The notes under the pieces were generated by a model. The model saw only the letters and a program-made list of their open reading frames with translations. It was not told the DNA's origin and ran no database searches. From assembly GCA_015852425.1 (NCBI GenBank), contig JAAAIG010000101.1, positions 4,660 to 67,988 on the forward strand: a stretch of DNA of 63,329 nucleotides. The letters are read 5' to 3'. This document shows, piece after piece, positions 43,201 through 56,000 of the stretch (position 1 is the first letter of the stretch; the number at the start of each line of letters is the position of its first letter). This DNA is from Gryganskiella cystojenkinii (taxonomy: Eukaryota; Mortierellomycota; Mortierellomycetes; Mortierellales; Mortierellaceae). A program made the translations under genes and the position numbers.

Positions 43201-44565
43201 TTGCGGCTTGTGACAGTGCGGGCTATGGTAAAATAAACGAAAAAGATTGCCGAAATGAGCAAAGATAGAGGTGAGAACAAGATGGAAAAAACAAGATGGG
43301 GCTCAAATATTTGGATGTTGTATGGAAACCCAAGAAAGCAAGAGAGAGATTGAGAGAGAGAGAGATGTCTCCACTGACCTTTGAATGTCCATTGTCTGAT
43401 TGTGATATTGAACTGGGAAGTGGTGTGGGGTTGAACGTGCCGTTTTCCATGCTTGTTTGACTTGCCCGTCGGAGTCGTCGGATATCAAAGCCCGGTCGAG
43501 ACTTTCGCGGTCGGACCATGGACGAGGTATTTGGCATGGACGACGAGATCGCATTCGTCCCTACTGCTCCTGCTGCAGATGTACCACCGCCACCGTTGGT
43601 CCTTGAAGAAGAAGAAGAGTCGTCCTGTCTGTAGGCCGAGTCGGGTATAAAAGGAGTCATGGGTCTTGATATCCTTGGATGATGATGGTGTGTATGATGA
43701 TGGTTGTATGATCTATTATAGTCTCCGCCGGTGCCACCAACCGTCGTAAGACCCGAGATGCCGTCTGCTGCTGAATTGGCACTGCTGCTGACACTGGAAG
43801 AGAAGGATCCCCGCCGGGTCGAGGACGAGTTGAAGGTTGTAATGTCTGTGGGATGGATACTGAAGGTCTTTGTGAGCATGATCTGAGGGGGTTCTGTCAA
43901 CAGGTGGATCTTTGTGCTCGAGCCCTTGTACGCCAGAGGGGTGGTGCCGAACATGAGCTTTGGGATGATGGAGGGGATCTATTTTCAATTGCAAATTCAC
44001 ACGGGTGCGCGGGATTGATGTCAGTTTTTCCATTGGAAGGCTGTTCACTTTCTCTTCCTTTGCGAAGAAGTACATCAGAGAAATATACACAAAGAGCCAC
44101 AACATACTATCTTTGCAGGCCGGCGAATAGGTACGGTCTGACTACCAGACATGGTTCCAGGTAAGGAGCGTTCACTCCTGAAAGAACCAAAGAGGGAGCT
44201 CATGCTACTACTCCGGAAGGAACTCCTTGCGGGTGAAGGACTGGGAGACTCTGGCGGTTGGTTGTTGTCAAAAGAAGAGACCTGCTGACTGTCAAAGAGG
44301 ACCACGTCCTGGATCCCGTTGACCTCTTGACACATCAGCACTCTGATCTCATGAGTCCCGAACGGTGGAGGGTTCCAACTGGAAGAAGGAAGGGATTGGT
44401 GAAGGCGGTTGTTTGTTAGTCTCGAATGAAGGATAGTAACATGTCCTTTTGTAAACATTCCACCTTTTTTAAAAACAACACATGCCATTCCTGCTCGAGC
44501 AATCCGCGCGTGTGTCTTTCTTCCTGGTCCTTTGTGGAGGATCCTTTTGAGAAGAACTTTAGCAT
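40297..44565 (-). CDS. FNIP: Folliculin-interacting protein homologue (FNIP/Lst4)
   Basis: Seven exons on the minus strand: 44565-44441, 44378-44108, 43978-43379, 43222-43034, 42903-42760, 42570-40639, 40503-40297; 1,155 residues with all phases closed, close to the length of animal FNIP1. FNIP signatures in order: IRVLMCQEVNGIQDVVLFDS near the N-terminus; KLMFGTTPLAYKGSSTKIH (longin part); RSRFYSIAVFIDVRDNVRLR; FIFSHFALIESRLHHL; VSWVPTV, PLWAQLSDLYGNIG and RRLLFVLSYFIRC (DENN part); SYGRSLMAPYCDHYMPDF; and a C-terminal CLNYLEDRLYQLYQYSRML helix. Long Ser/Thr/Pro and Asn/Gly inserts separate the blocks. FNIP with folliculin (yeast Lst4-Lst7) acts as a Rag GTPase GAP at the lysosome/vacuole in amino acid sensing by TORC1. 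The first donor (GTTACT) is weak, and exon 1 is the least certain exon. Confidence 0.9.
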
Positions 44566-44959
44566 TCCCTCGGTTTGCTTCGAATCAGCGGGTGTAGCTC
44601 TGTTTGGTAGTGTACTGGTGGTGGTGGTAAGAGGATGGATGGGTTCGTTGACAGCAAGACAGGAAGTGAAGGAATGAAAAGAATAAAGAAAAGGCCAATT
44701 ATGCCGTGGAGAAGAGATAAAAAGAATAAAAAGAAAAAAACAAAGAGAGACAGAAAGGGGCAATCGGACTCATCATGATCACATTCATGATTCAAACCAC
44801 CTCCGACGCGACTTATGACTTTACAACTCAAACAATACGACCGACTTTGTCGAGATGCGTTCTTTTCCTTTTGAGATGGCTCTGCCCTCCGCAGTTTTGA
44901 CTAGATGAGAGCACAAAAAAAGTGTTCATCTCTTCTTTCTTTCACCTTTCATCCTTCCA
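44566..44959. promoter_or_regulatory. Divergent promoter, FNIP / F-box D
   Basis: 394 bp. GTGGTGGTGG near 44618, an A-rich tract near 44725-44750 and two TCATGATCAC/TTCATGATTC elements near 44770-44795. No CACGTG element and no RNA gene. Confidence 0.45.
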
Positions 44960-46873
44960 ATGTCGCTACATTCTGTCCCGCCAGTCGAGACCCTCTTCTC
45001 GATCCCTCACCTTCTCCGCGCTATATCCAACTGTCTGACCTGCCAAGAAATCGCCACCTGCCTTCTTGTCTGCAAGGATTGGCTGGACCTTTTTCAACCT
45101 GAACTCGACCGTCAAGAGAACGCTCGTCTATCCTCGGTCAGGGACTCGTTCTATCTCACCCCTTGGATCTTTTGTGAGCTTCTTGCTCGACACCCAGCCA
45201 GAACCGAATTGACCTGGCAAGAGATTGAGTCCTATCATCCAAGGCCCACAGATCCGGAATCAGACTCGGACGAAACCGGCTACAGCCAACATCACTATGA
45301 GGAAGACCATGTCCAGGATAAGGACGATCCAAAGTCGATGGCCTGTCTCTTTGTTAATAACAATGACAACGACATTCTCAATAACGAAGACACTCAGCTT
45401 CATATCAGTAACTCGACACAGATCCTGATTACTGAACGACTTCGAGTCCGACTCGCCTCTATCCCACCACTTGTTTCAATCAAGATCGTACCCGGCGATG
45501 ATCCCAGACCCCACGTTGTTGAACCAGCTTTAGCAAGGATACTATTGAATCTCCCGCCTACAGTCCAATGTCTCGACTTGGACATAGCCGATGAATGGAG
45601 TCCTGGAGACAGCGATGAAGACAGTGATGAAGGCAGTGATGAAGACTCCGATGAAGACAGCAATGATAGCGAAGACAATAACGTCGAGATGGCGACTGAA
45701 CACAACCCTTCTCAGTTTGTGGAAACTATCCACTCAGCACTCTTCAAGCACAGGGACCACAGGGCCTTGAAATCGATTCGGATCGACTTTGCCCATTTGG
45801 CAGGCAGTTGGCCTTACCTAAACGCGTTCCTGACCAATTGTTGCCCCAGTCTGAAACGGCTCCACTTCAAGAGCGACGCTTATATCAATAGCGGATTCGT
45901 AGAGCCAAGAATCCCTCGGCTGGGAGGATGCATAGCCCTGGAGGAACTAGAGCTCGACGGCCCATTTAGGGTCGGGTGGATATTGGAGACCATGGCCTCT
46001 GTCCAGAGACTCAGGATCCTAACCTTGGATCATATCGAAAATCTGCAGAGACATGAACATTGGACCTGGTCCACACTGGTTCAGTCTGGAGTCGCGAGGA
46101 CACTCGAATCCGTCTCATTCAAGACCACATGGGTAAAGAGCGCCGACTTGCAGGTCCTTCTTGCTAATTGTCAGTCGTTACAGCACTTTGTGGTTGATAC
46201 GAAAAACAATCTCCCAATCAAGACCTGTCTCTACCTTCGCCACATGCTAGAGACTCCTTGGGTCTGTCTAGGGCTGAAGACCCTCTGGCTGCCCATCGTA
46301 GAAAACGGTGTTGCGGATGAGGACTGTGTATCTCTGACACCGCTCTCAGAGCACGAACAGGGGCCACCACACAAGCGACCGAAGCAGCGTCACCCAGCCG
46401 TGCGCAAGGTCCACCAAAGACTGGCTCAACTCACCAAACTCGAAACCCTCAAAATCGGCGTTGTCCAAGAATACCACAATTCTGGAGGCTCTTCAGCTTA
46501 CTGGACAGCAAGTACGATCGGTTTTGATTTCTCAATCGAATCCGGTCTTGGGATCCTGTCAAGCCTGAAGAAACTGAGACACCTTGCGTTCTTTCTCGAT
46601 CAGCCTGGTCAGTCTTTTCAGCCGGCCCTGGGTCAACTCGAGGTCGAATGGCTTGCGGCAGCTGCATTGCCTCGGTCGTGCCATGACCTTGACAACAGCA
46701 GCATAGAGATGGAGGACAACGGAAACTGGTCGAACTGGCCCGAGCTTCAAACGATACAACTGGGAACCCGGCGACCTGCCGCTGTAATCAAAGGACAGGA
46801 ACAGAAAGAAATGATGCACTGGAACTGGTTGAAGCAACATCGACCCGATATTACTGTCTTTTGGTCGTCCTAG
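44960..46873 (+). CDS. F-box/LRR-type protein (copy D)
   Basis: A single exon of 637 residues. The F-box lies at about residues 8-48 (LFSIPHLLRAISNCLTCQEIATCLLVCKDW fits the family spacing; quoted pieces: SIPHLLRAIS, LVCKDWLDLF). A strongly acidic Ser/Asp/Glu stretch at about 213-242 comes from GATGAAGACAG-type coding repeats near 45600-45670. Leucine-rich segments follow (CCPSLKRLHF, LEELELDGP, LKKLRHLAFFL). A basic insert (HKRPKQRH) near residue 475 could act as a nuclear signal. It is probably an SCF adaptor with unknown substrate. It is more divergent from copies A and B than they are from each other. The ATG at 44960 is chosen because the F-box begins just after it. Confidence 0.75.
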   Translation: MSLHSVPPVETLFSIPHLLRAISNCLTCQEIATCLLVCKDWLDLFQPELDRQENARLSSVRDSFYLTPWIFCELLARHPARTELTWQEIESYHPRPTDPESDSDETGYSQHHYEEDHVQDKDDPKSMACLFVNNNDNDILNNEDTQLHISNSTQILITERLRVRLASIPPLVSIKIVPGDDPRPHVVEPALARILLNLPPTVQCLDLDIADEWSPGDSDEDSDEGSDEDSDEDSNDSEDNNVEMATEHNPSQFVETIHSALFKHRDHRALKSIRIDFAHLAGSWPYLNAFLTNCCPSLKRLHFKSDAYINSGFVEPRIPRLGGCIALEELELDGPFRVGWILETMASVQRLRILTLDHIENLQRHEHWTWSTLVQSGVARTLESVSFKTTWVKSADLQVLLANCQSLQHFVVDTKNNLPIKTCLYLRHMLETPWVCLGLKTLWLPIVENGVADEDCVSLTPLSEHEQGPPHKRPKQRHPAVRKVHQRLAQLTKLETLKIGVVQEYHNSGGSSAYWTASTIGFDFSIESGLGILSSLKKLRHLAFFLDQPGQSFQPALGQLEVEWLAAAALPRSCHDLDNSSIEMEDNGNWSNWPELQTIQLGTRRPAAVIKGQEQKEMMHWNWLKQHRPDITVFWSS

Positions 46874-47092
46874 TTTACCACTTAGATCCGACGGTTTATG
46901 TTATTTATTTTTTCAGCAGAAGTCTTGGAAGAAAAAACATATTAGACGGGCACGAAGTTGCAAATAAATCTATTCTGTGGACATCGGGCATTATGTTTGC
47001 GGCATTTATTCGTAGGTCTACGATGAAATAAATGAAAATATCGAAGGAAAGAATCTATAGAGGGGAGTTTTTTTTGCGTGGGAGCGGTGTGG

Positions 47093-50000
47093 CTAGGAAG
47101 AAGACGGTAAAGACGTGGCCGGTGTGGACGAAACATTTAATCCGCTCGGAGCCGAGGCACTATTGTCAATATCCGTGTTTGTCTGGAGCATGGGACCAAG
47201 CAACGAATCCAGTTGCAAACCCTGTCCCCAATCTGCATGTCTTTCCAGAACCAGAGGACTAACCGGAGTCGCCGACATGGAACCGGCCGACGATGATGTG
47301 GACAACGAGGACTGCCCCACACCACACTTGATCAAAGTCGCTTCAGAACCATTCTTGCCTCCTGTCATGGTGCCTGTTTCAGGCGCGGTCGAAACTGAAA
47401 GACTGTTCGAGGCCAAGGGTGAACTCACCATAGTCGAGGATGACAATGGTTTCAAAAGGAATGGTTCCTTTCCTGGAGCCTGCGAAAGCGAAAGCGAAGG
47501 AGTCGCAGGGGACCTTGGCGAGGGCTGTGGTTCTGAAGCCGAGTTGGAGGTCGCAACACTGATAGCACTTCCTCGCCGACTCAAGAACCCAACACCAATG
47601 TTGGATCCAAAAAAGCCCTCTTCCAGTTGTTGCTGCTGAAGTTGTTGACCAAGACTGCCACTGCTCGATTTTTTGGAGGGACCGCCATGAGGGATGTTGA
47701 TGCTGTTACTGCCACCGGGACTGGAGCGCTTCAGCATCATCGAGATCATTCCGGGACCCATCGACTGCAATGTCAGACTTGTCGTGCTCCCATTACGAGA
47801 GCCAGCTCTTGAACCAGACTTGGAGTTTCCGCCTGAACCTGATGCCGATCCTGAGCCGGACGAGCTTGGTCCAGCGGTCAATAACTGATTAGGACTACTA
47901 TTCAAAGCGTTCTCCTGGACTGTTGTTGCAGCGGAAGCACTAGAGTCGGTATGGCTATGCCTCTCCCTGTCCACCGCCACACCAGGATCTAGCATCATCG
48001 GGGCCGAAATCATTTGGGTATTGACTGCAGAGCCAGATCTCGACCTTGATTTCGATCGGGCTCGAGACAATGAAGCTCCCAAGCCCAAGAGATATCCGCC
48101 AGCACCGCTACCGCTGCTGCTGCTGGTACTTCCCTCCCGACGACCACTGCTGGCGCGTCGACCGCCGCCACCGCCTATGATTCCCCCAGTACTCATGCTA
48201 ATACTGGATTGTCGTCTTGTAGGCAATGAAGAAGACTCTAATTTTCCTGAGGGAAAGAAACCACCGCCCGATCCTATCGATGTCGGGGTGACGCCGGCAC
48301 TGTGGATTCCATTGCTATGATGCCCACTGCTGGTACCGATGCTCAGGGACTGGATCAACATCGATTTGAGGTTACCACCTGAAGAACCACCGTGTCCAAG
48401 AGGAGGGTGTGAAGAAGTTGGAGACAATGTCGGGCCAGGATCCAGTGGACTGATTGCAGGTGGCGACGAGGACAGCAGTGCCTTGTTTTCTGCGGAATCC
48501 TTTGGGGCAGGTTCATTAAAGACGGTCGCCTGAGAGCTACCATTGCTATTGTTTTGAGCAAGAGCAGTGGCGTTCATCATTGCTTCCATGTTAACGTCGT
48601 TCAAGAGCGTGACATTCTTGTACGAGAAACTCTCGAATTCAGACTCGATGCTCAGAGAACGCTGCATCATCATGCCGCCTTCTTCAAAGTCCTCGTCGTC
48701 ATGGCGATGCTGGTCATGCGGATGGGTACGTTGTTGGTGCAGCTGGAGCTGCTGTGGGAGCTGATGATTTGCATGAGGATGGTGTGTTGGGAGTTGGCCT
48801 GCATGCTGTTGCAGGTGTGCTCGTCCTTGCTCCTTGGAGAGAGAGCGAGAGTGTCTTCGAGAGATGGACTGGGCTACCTCCTTGGCCACGGATGCCATGA
48901 TCTCTCGCTGACTCTCTTTCGACGATGCAAAACTGTTTGATCCTCCCTCCTGACCCTGACCTTGGGACTCCCGTTGGGATTCTGCCCAGGAGATGGCAGC
49001 GAATCCATTCCGTAGACCACTTTGAGAACTTGGTTGGTGCTGTAAAAGAGGGTAGGGCTTTGGATCACTATCCTTTCGTGTCGGGGTTCTTGGTAGAACA
49101 ACCTCATGTGAAACCTTCGACTCTGTCGTCCCATGCAGCGATGATGCGGCCGAGGATGTTGACATTTGCGGCTGACTCGAAGGTATATCTCCATACGGCG
49201 AACCTGCTGGTGATTCTGACGCAAGTCCGAGACCCAATCCGACAATAGGGAGGCTTCCTACCATCACAACCTCGCCATCGGTCGTAACTGAGGGTTGCCG
49301 TCGTTTGCTCTTTTGTCGACTTGGCGCCTCATCTGCTGATGTGTCTGGTATTATAGACTCCACAATACTGGGAGAGTTATCGAGAGGTCCGATCTGACCA
49401 CGACTGGACTTCGAGAAGGATTGACTATCGGAGCTAGTATCACTTCCACCTCCTGCTTTGGTTTCAGAGCTGTGATCAAAGATCCGATCTTCGCCGTTAT
49501 GCGCAGACAGACCAGCCTGGTGTTCACCGATAGTCATGGTATGAGGCTCGTGATCATTCTCATACAAGCTGGCCAAGGTCGATCTGCTCTCTTGACTCGG
49601 CATCATTGCTCCCATTCCTCCGAGAGACCTCGAGGTCTGGAAATCACGGCCAGAAGAAAAGTAGCCACTGCCAGCTCTCGTTCCCGAGCCTGCGCTCGAT
49701 AGACCATATCCAGAACTTCCATAACCTGTACTCAAGGATACAGCAGAATAACCACTCTGATGTCCCGAAGAAGACGCAAAAGACTGCGTCTGTTGGTGAT
49801 GAAAACCGAACCCAGGTGTCAGCTGTCGGCCCTCTGCTCTTGAGAGCTCGTCCTCGATTTGTCGCGCGAGTGGGGACCCCATTGTTTGCTCGGCCAAGAA
49901 TGGGGGCGTCGTCAAATTCGACGAGTTGAGTGAAGCGCCTGCATCACCAGTATCATAGCTTAAACCAGCTCGTACTCCGCTGAATCCTATGGCCCGCGAA

Positions 50001-53000
50001 CTGTTCAACTGGTTCAAGGACACCGACGACAATGACGACGACGATAATGATGGAGGTCCCATCACCATGGTGGTGGCGGCAGCCACTGCAGCTGCCGCAG
50101 ATGCTGAAGGCGAGAATGATACTCGATTTGAGACCGATTTAGATCGACCATGATTCGCGAGACGCGGACGGATCGTTTGGATTGAGGCTCGATCAGTCGC
50201 TGCCACAGTCGAAACGGATCTCAAGGATGGGGATGACGACAAGGATGTGAGAGCAGGTGAGGGTGGTTGTTGTTGCTGATATGACTGCTCCGTCTGGAGG
50301 TGCGACTGGCTCAACGCAACAGAGATCATTGAAGGCGAGGGGGAAAGTCGCTCAAACGGGTCACTTCTCTGCTGTTCCTTCATATAGGCAGGATCCTGTG
50401 ACTCTTCCGGGATGCCGACGTTTCCTGACGAGATATCGGCAATGTTCCCGTTTGACAACCTTCGAATATCAGGTCGCGCATTCCGAGCTATTTGAGTTTG
50501 TCAAATAAGACAACAAGGATTAAGACTGGTCAATATCTGCAAAGAGTTCAGCTGAACCACATGATAATCAGTCACCAGTTGATTTACCATCGAAATAGCT
50601 AGTGTCAGTGTTGTCATTAGGAGAGGGAATAAACGGAGCCTCCTGACTGCGAATGTTTAACCAATCCACACCTTGGAAGAACGGGTGGGCCTTGAGCTCA
50701 GTAGGAGAGGGCCGCTGGGCAGGGTCTCGGTTCAACAGCTTGTTGATGAGATCATGGGCTTCCCAACTCAAACCCTCCTCGGGCCATTGGATATCTAATA
50801 CGAAGAGCCGCATCGGTGTTAGTGAAATCAAATGCGAATTAAATTATCAGGCTTCGAAAGAACAATGTCTGACTTACCGTGGTTGAGGATGTTTTTGAAG
50901 ATCGCCTCGGGAGCCTCGTCCATAAAGGGAGGATACCCAGTCAAGAACTCAAAAAGACAAACACCCAGAGACCACCAATCTACTGCAGCACCATGTCCAA
51001 TCCCAAGTAAGAGCTCTGGGGCAAGGTAATCCGGTGTGCCCAAGAGCGCCTTGCTGCTGCCGCGATGTCTCCTGGAAGGGATTCGCGAAATGTTAACAGT
51101 ACCATTGTTGTTGGCGTGAGTCGGGTGAGACTGGTGGTGGTGCTGCTGATAATGATGCTGATGACGATGCGATGAGCTCTGCGGAGATGTTTGTGACGCA
51201 GATATAGATGTGCCTGCCACTGCCATAGAATTTTCCGTACCGTGTTGGTGATGATGCTGCGGATGACTCGAACCGGATCGCGAGGACAAATGCCGTCGAG
51301 TCAATGATGGGGCCTTGTACTCGTGCCAACTAAACATATCGTTTTGATCCGGTACTGTAATGCGACTGAGTCCAAAGTCTGTCAATTTGATATGGCCCTC
51401 CGCATTGACCAGCATATTGTCGGGTTTCAAGTCCCTATGAGTGATCCCATTCTGATGTAGGTACTCCAAGGCTAGTACACACTCCGCAATGTACATCTTA
51501 GCCATGTCCTCATCAAAGGATCCAAACACGGCCAAGAGTGAGGACAGATCGCCTCCAATGACATACTCCATCACCAGGTACAGGTAGTCTTTGCTGGCAA
51601 ACGCATAAAACAGCTGGACAACGAACGGTGTCTTTGTAAGGGCCAAGACACGTCGCTCTGCCAAGACGTGGTTCACCATGTTCTTGCGGACCATGTCGGC
51701 TTTCTTGAGGATCTTGATCGCATACAAATCTTTGGTCGTCTTTTTGCGAGCCAGGTACACTTTGCTACTCACGCCAAGGAATGGTAAAAAAAATATAATG
51801 AATTAGTAACATTTCAGAAAGACAATATATGTGTATCGAAAAGAGGATTGAAAATAGGTATATACCCGAATGCACCGCGACTGATAGGCTTGATGATTTC
51901 AAAGTCCTGGATACTCGGCACTCGACTCTTGTACGGAGGAGTGGACCCAAACGGCGGAGACAAAACTCCTGCCGCGCCTGTGCCTGAGTTTCCTTGGATA
52001 GACTGGTCAAGACTGTTGTTTCCTGGACCCGACCCAGAGCTGGAACCAGAGTTGAAGAGACCGTCACTGATACCACTACGAGCTGCCTCTGGATCCGCTG
52101 GGCCACCACCACCATCTTGATCATATTCAATGATGAGGCTGTTGTTACCAGTGCCGTTGTTGCCGCTTTTGTTTTGACTCGCGAGGTTGTTATAACTATT
52201 GATCCTCTGTCGAGATACTCGTAAGAACGCAGCAAATATCGTACTAAAGTTCTTGCTCGGTTTCGAGTCTGCATTTTTGGACGTTGGCGTGGTAGGGAAG
52301 GCACCGCTATGATTAGACCCTGCTCGGGAGCCTTTCTTCCCAGGAGCGATGGAAGATGCACTCTTGGTTTTAGGGATGGGAATCGACGAACTGACGGTGT
52401 TTGCTCCTCTACCTCCTGAAGTAGGAATCTCGACATCTAAGAAAGTAAATATAAGCAAAGCGTTTACCAATCAGAACGCAGGTACGTTTCCAAAAAGACA
52501 AAGAAAAGGCCTATTGTCGCTTACCGTTCGTAGAAAAATCGGAACCGCCACTTTCGCGTCGAAGATGGCTCGGAAAAACAGATGTCTGTCCCATTCCACT
52601 TCCAAGCCAAGTTTGCACCGGGCCATGGCCTTGACTATGACTGCCACTGGAACTGGCAGACTTTCCAGAAAGGCCCGTCATGGTCTGCGAGGGCTGCAAA
52701 AGGGGTAATGGTGGCTTGGTCATGGAACGGGATGAGCTGCCATCTTTGTTCTTGTTCTTCTTTTTGCGACCACCCCAGAAGGACGTCGAGGTGGTCAATC
52801 CAGTCGAGATCGGGGGCTGGTTCAGGAAATCGCTCTGGGAACTGATAACGCTAGCACTCTGGGAACGAGAAACAAGTTTGCCGTTACTATTGAATCCATC
52901 CAGATCTGATGTAGTAGCTGATGGGGACATCATTGAAGAACCTCCTGCTGACACAGGTCCATCTCTTCCGGTCAATAGAGCGAGTTGATCCTGGATCGTC

Positions 53001-56000
53001 TGCATCGTCAACAGCTTCTCGCGGATGACGTGGGAAATCTTTTTGGAGATGCTCAAGAGCTCCTCGTCGTAATGAGCAACAGATGAGAGCGATGACAAGG
53101 TCTGATCTTGCTCATCCTCTGGTAGCTGAAACGACTGCTGAGGAGATGCTGCCTGCAAGATTGAGTTCATCCGCTGATGATACTTTTCCAACTTGCGAAC
53201 CGCCTGTCGGGGGCTCGACTCCATGACTCTCGAGGCCTTTTCCGCCAGAGACTGAATCCGCTCAGAGTCCTTCAAACTGTGATAGTCTACATAGGGTCGA
53301 TTGCGGGCGTCGATCAAGGTTCGCCGTTGTGCAACACAACTACTCAACTTGCTCAGTGCATGATTACAGGACTCCAGCTTTTGACTGCACTCGTGCTGCA
53401 ACTTGCACGTCTCGCTGTGTCGGTCCAATAACGAGAGGAGGATCTCTTCATCGCAGATGCGGCACACAGTCAGATTTGGTCCATGATCGGGCGTCACGGT
53501 CCTCGTGTTTGAATCTACTGTGAAGAAGCCAGCGTATTGGTAAACAGCATTGTGCTATCAGATAAGAGCAGAAGAGGTCAATCACGAATGTAACAAAACA
53601 ACTTACCAGCCATCATTGACATCGTGTGGTTCGGAGTCGATGTGTCGATAGTCTGCGATCGTGTCAAGGTCATACTAGCCGAAGACGAGGCTGTGGTGAT
53701 AGGCATGGCGATCGAGGATCGATGTCGAAGTCCAAAAGGATTGGATTTCGATGACGAAGGTCCCGAGGACCAAGCACCAGCAGAAAGAGGTGACGACAGT
53801 GGACCTGGCGATAGAGGCGAATGCGGTGAAGGTTGAGACGAAGGAGATGAGCTCAAGGGCGAGAGCATGTTGTCGTGCAAGTGGCTGTTGCCGTGGATGG
53901 TCAACTGTTGCTGCTGTTGATTGAACATGGACTTGATCGATTTGAAGAGACTGAGAGCAGATCTCTTTCGGTCTGTCGATCTCTTCGATTTGCCTCCGGC
54001 CGTAGCTCCACCCTGACCATTGCCTGCAGCCACGCCGGAACTGTCACTCTCGCTAGCCGCATCTTTGCTGTCAAACCTGTGGAGTCCTGATTCGAAAGAT
54101 CTAAGCGAAGGTGAGGTTGGCTCTGTCGCCGGTGCCGTCACAGTCAATGCACGGCGCATTATCTGTGAAGGCGCCACAGGACTAACCGGGTCAATATGTT
54201 CATGCATAGAGGCAGCTCTTTGTTCTCTGAGATGTAAATTGACACCCTCCTTGGAGACACGAGCGGATGATAAACTGGCGGGGGGAGAACCTGTCACGTT
54301 ATTTTTACTCTCGGAGGTCGTTACTCGGGAGATAGGAGGAGCTGAGAATCTTTGCCGAGGACGAGGTGGCAGGGTCAGCAGTGAAGCTGCTTCTCCTGAT
54401 GGTGTCGACTGGAGTTGAATCTCACCTGCCGAGAAGGCGTGTGCGTGTTCAGCCACCACGCATTGCGACAGAGCCAAACCCTCGCTAGAAGAGGCAAGAT
54501 GCTGGTCCAGCGATGACCTCGTGATCTGTTCTGGAGACTGGTGAAGGACATTGGCAAAAGTCTCTCGAGTCGCCTCGGTTGAGTTCTTGAAGTTCATAGT
54601 CAATGATTGAGCGTGTCCACTCTGCTTTGAAATCTCTTCCATCGAACTAGTCGCCGTTGCTGTCGACTGGGACTTGTCTTCTTTGATAGCAACTGGAGCG
54701 GTTGGTCCTGGGGCTGTGGATACTGCAGGCATAGCCGGAGATGGTAGTGGGGACCATTCCAGATAGGAGAAGGGAGATTGCTGATGATCCATAAACTGCA
54801 AGTTCCCAGAAGGCAGTTCCGTTTGGTCATTTTGATATTCCTCAGTCAAGTGTTGCTCGTGCTATCATACATTCAAAAATTAGTAAAAATTATCGTTCGC
54901 TCAGTGCCAAAGTATGGTTTTCTAACAGTAACAGGATGGCGTAGAAATCTATTGATCTTACCAATCTCTCTGCCAATCGACAGACGGGTGCGAAAACATA
55001 GACCAACTTTGTCAACAGATCCTCAGCCTCGGCGTTTCCGACGGCCATTCGTCGCTGTCTGTCCATCAAAGTCTGGAGCGACTTCATAATATCGACGGCC
55101 TTGAGTGGGTAGTCGATAATTGAGGAAACGGGCGTGTTTAAGATCTGATGAGCGATGTATTCGATTGCGAGCAACAACGTGGTATGAGAACTCGCCAGGA
55201 TGGTTGGGGGCCAACTGTTCGAGGCAATGATCCTGCGGGAGAGAATGGAGCGCTTCCTTGAAATAACACTTGGGTTTGTGTCTTCGGATTCTGGAAAAGC
55301 TGTTGTTGATCCACTGTGGGGGACGTCCATGGGTAGGGTTGTGCTTGCCATCAGTTCTTTACTGTCATCCAGCTGCTCTCCAGAAACTGTCCTAAACGTG
55401 TTGTTTTGAGCTCCTGGCAGGATCGAGCCCTTGAAGGTCGTCGAGCTTTTACGGTGGAAACTGTTGGTTCGTGACGACGATGACCACTCCATCGTGACAG
55501 CCTTGTTCGCGGATGGAATACTATCCAAGGGTCCGATACTGGCTTCGAACATGGACTCTCCATTCCGAGCTGGGGGCAAGCAGGCTGGGGGGTCACGCAA
55601 ATGGCCCCAATGCGCTTCTGGATTTTCTGCTGCGTCTTTAGAAGCCCGGTCTGATAAAAAATCTGGGATTCGGGATTGTTCCTGTACCTGCTGATAGGAC
55701 ATGGAAGCCATCTCTCGCTCCCGCTTACACTCTTCCCAACCATCAAGGACAATTCGAATCTCGGTGTCGCTCTTAGTCTTGGCTCGCACCATCTCATGGA
55801 TCAACGCATTTGCTGCGTTCAACTCGTTCGTATCGTCCATGTAGCCAATTTGAGAGACAAGATTCTGCGGCGCATTAGCGGACAAGTCGGGAAAGAATGC
55901 CGGTAAAGAATTGGAGGTCACAAGGGGTGTCCCGCCATAAGCACTGAGCGAAGGCGACGACAATAGTCGGTCGAGTCTTCCAGATCCTGGTCCATTGATC

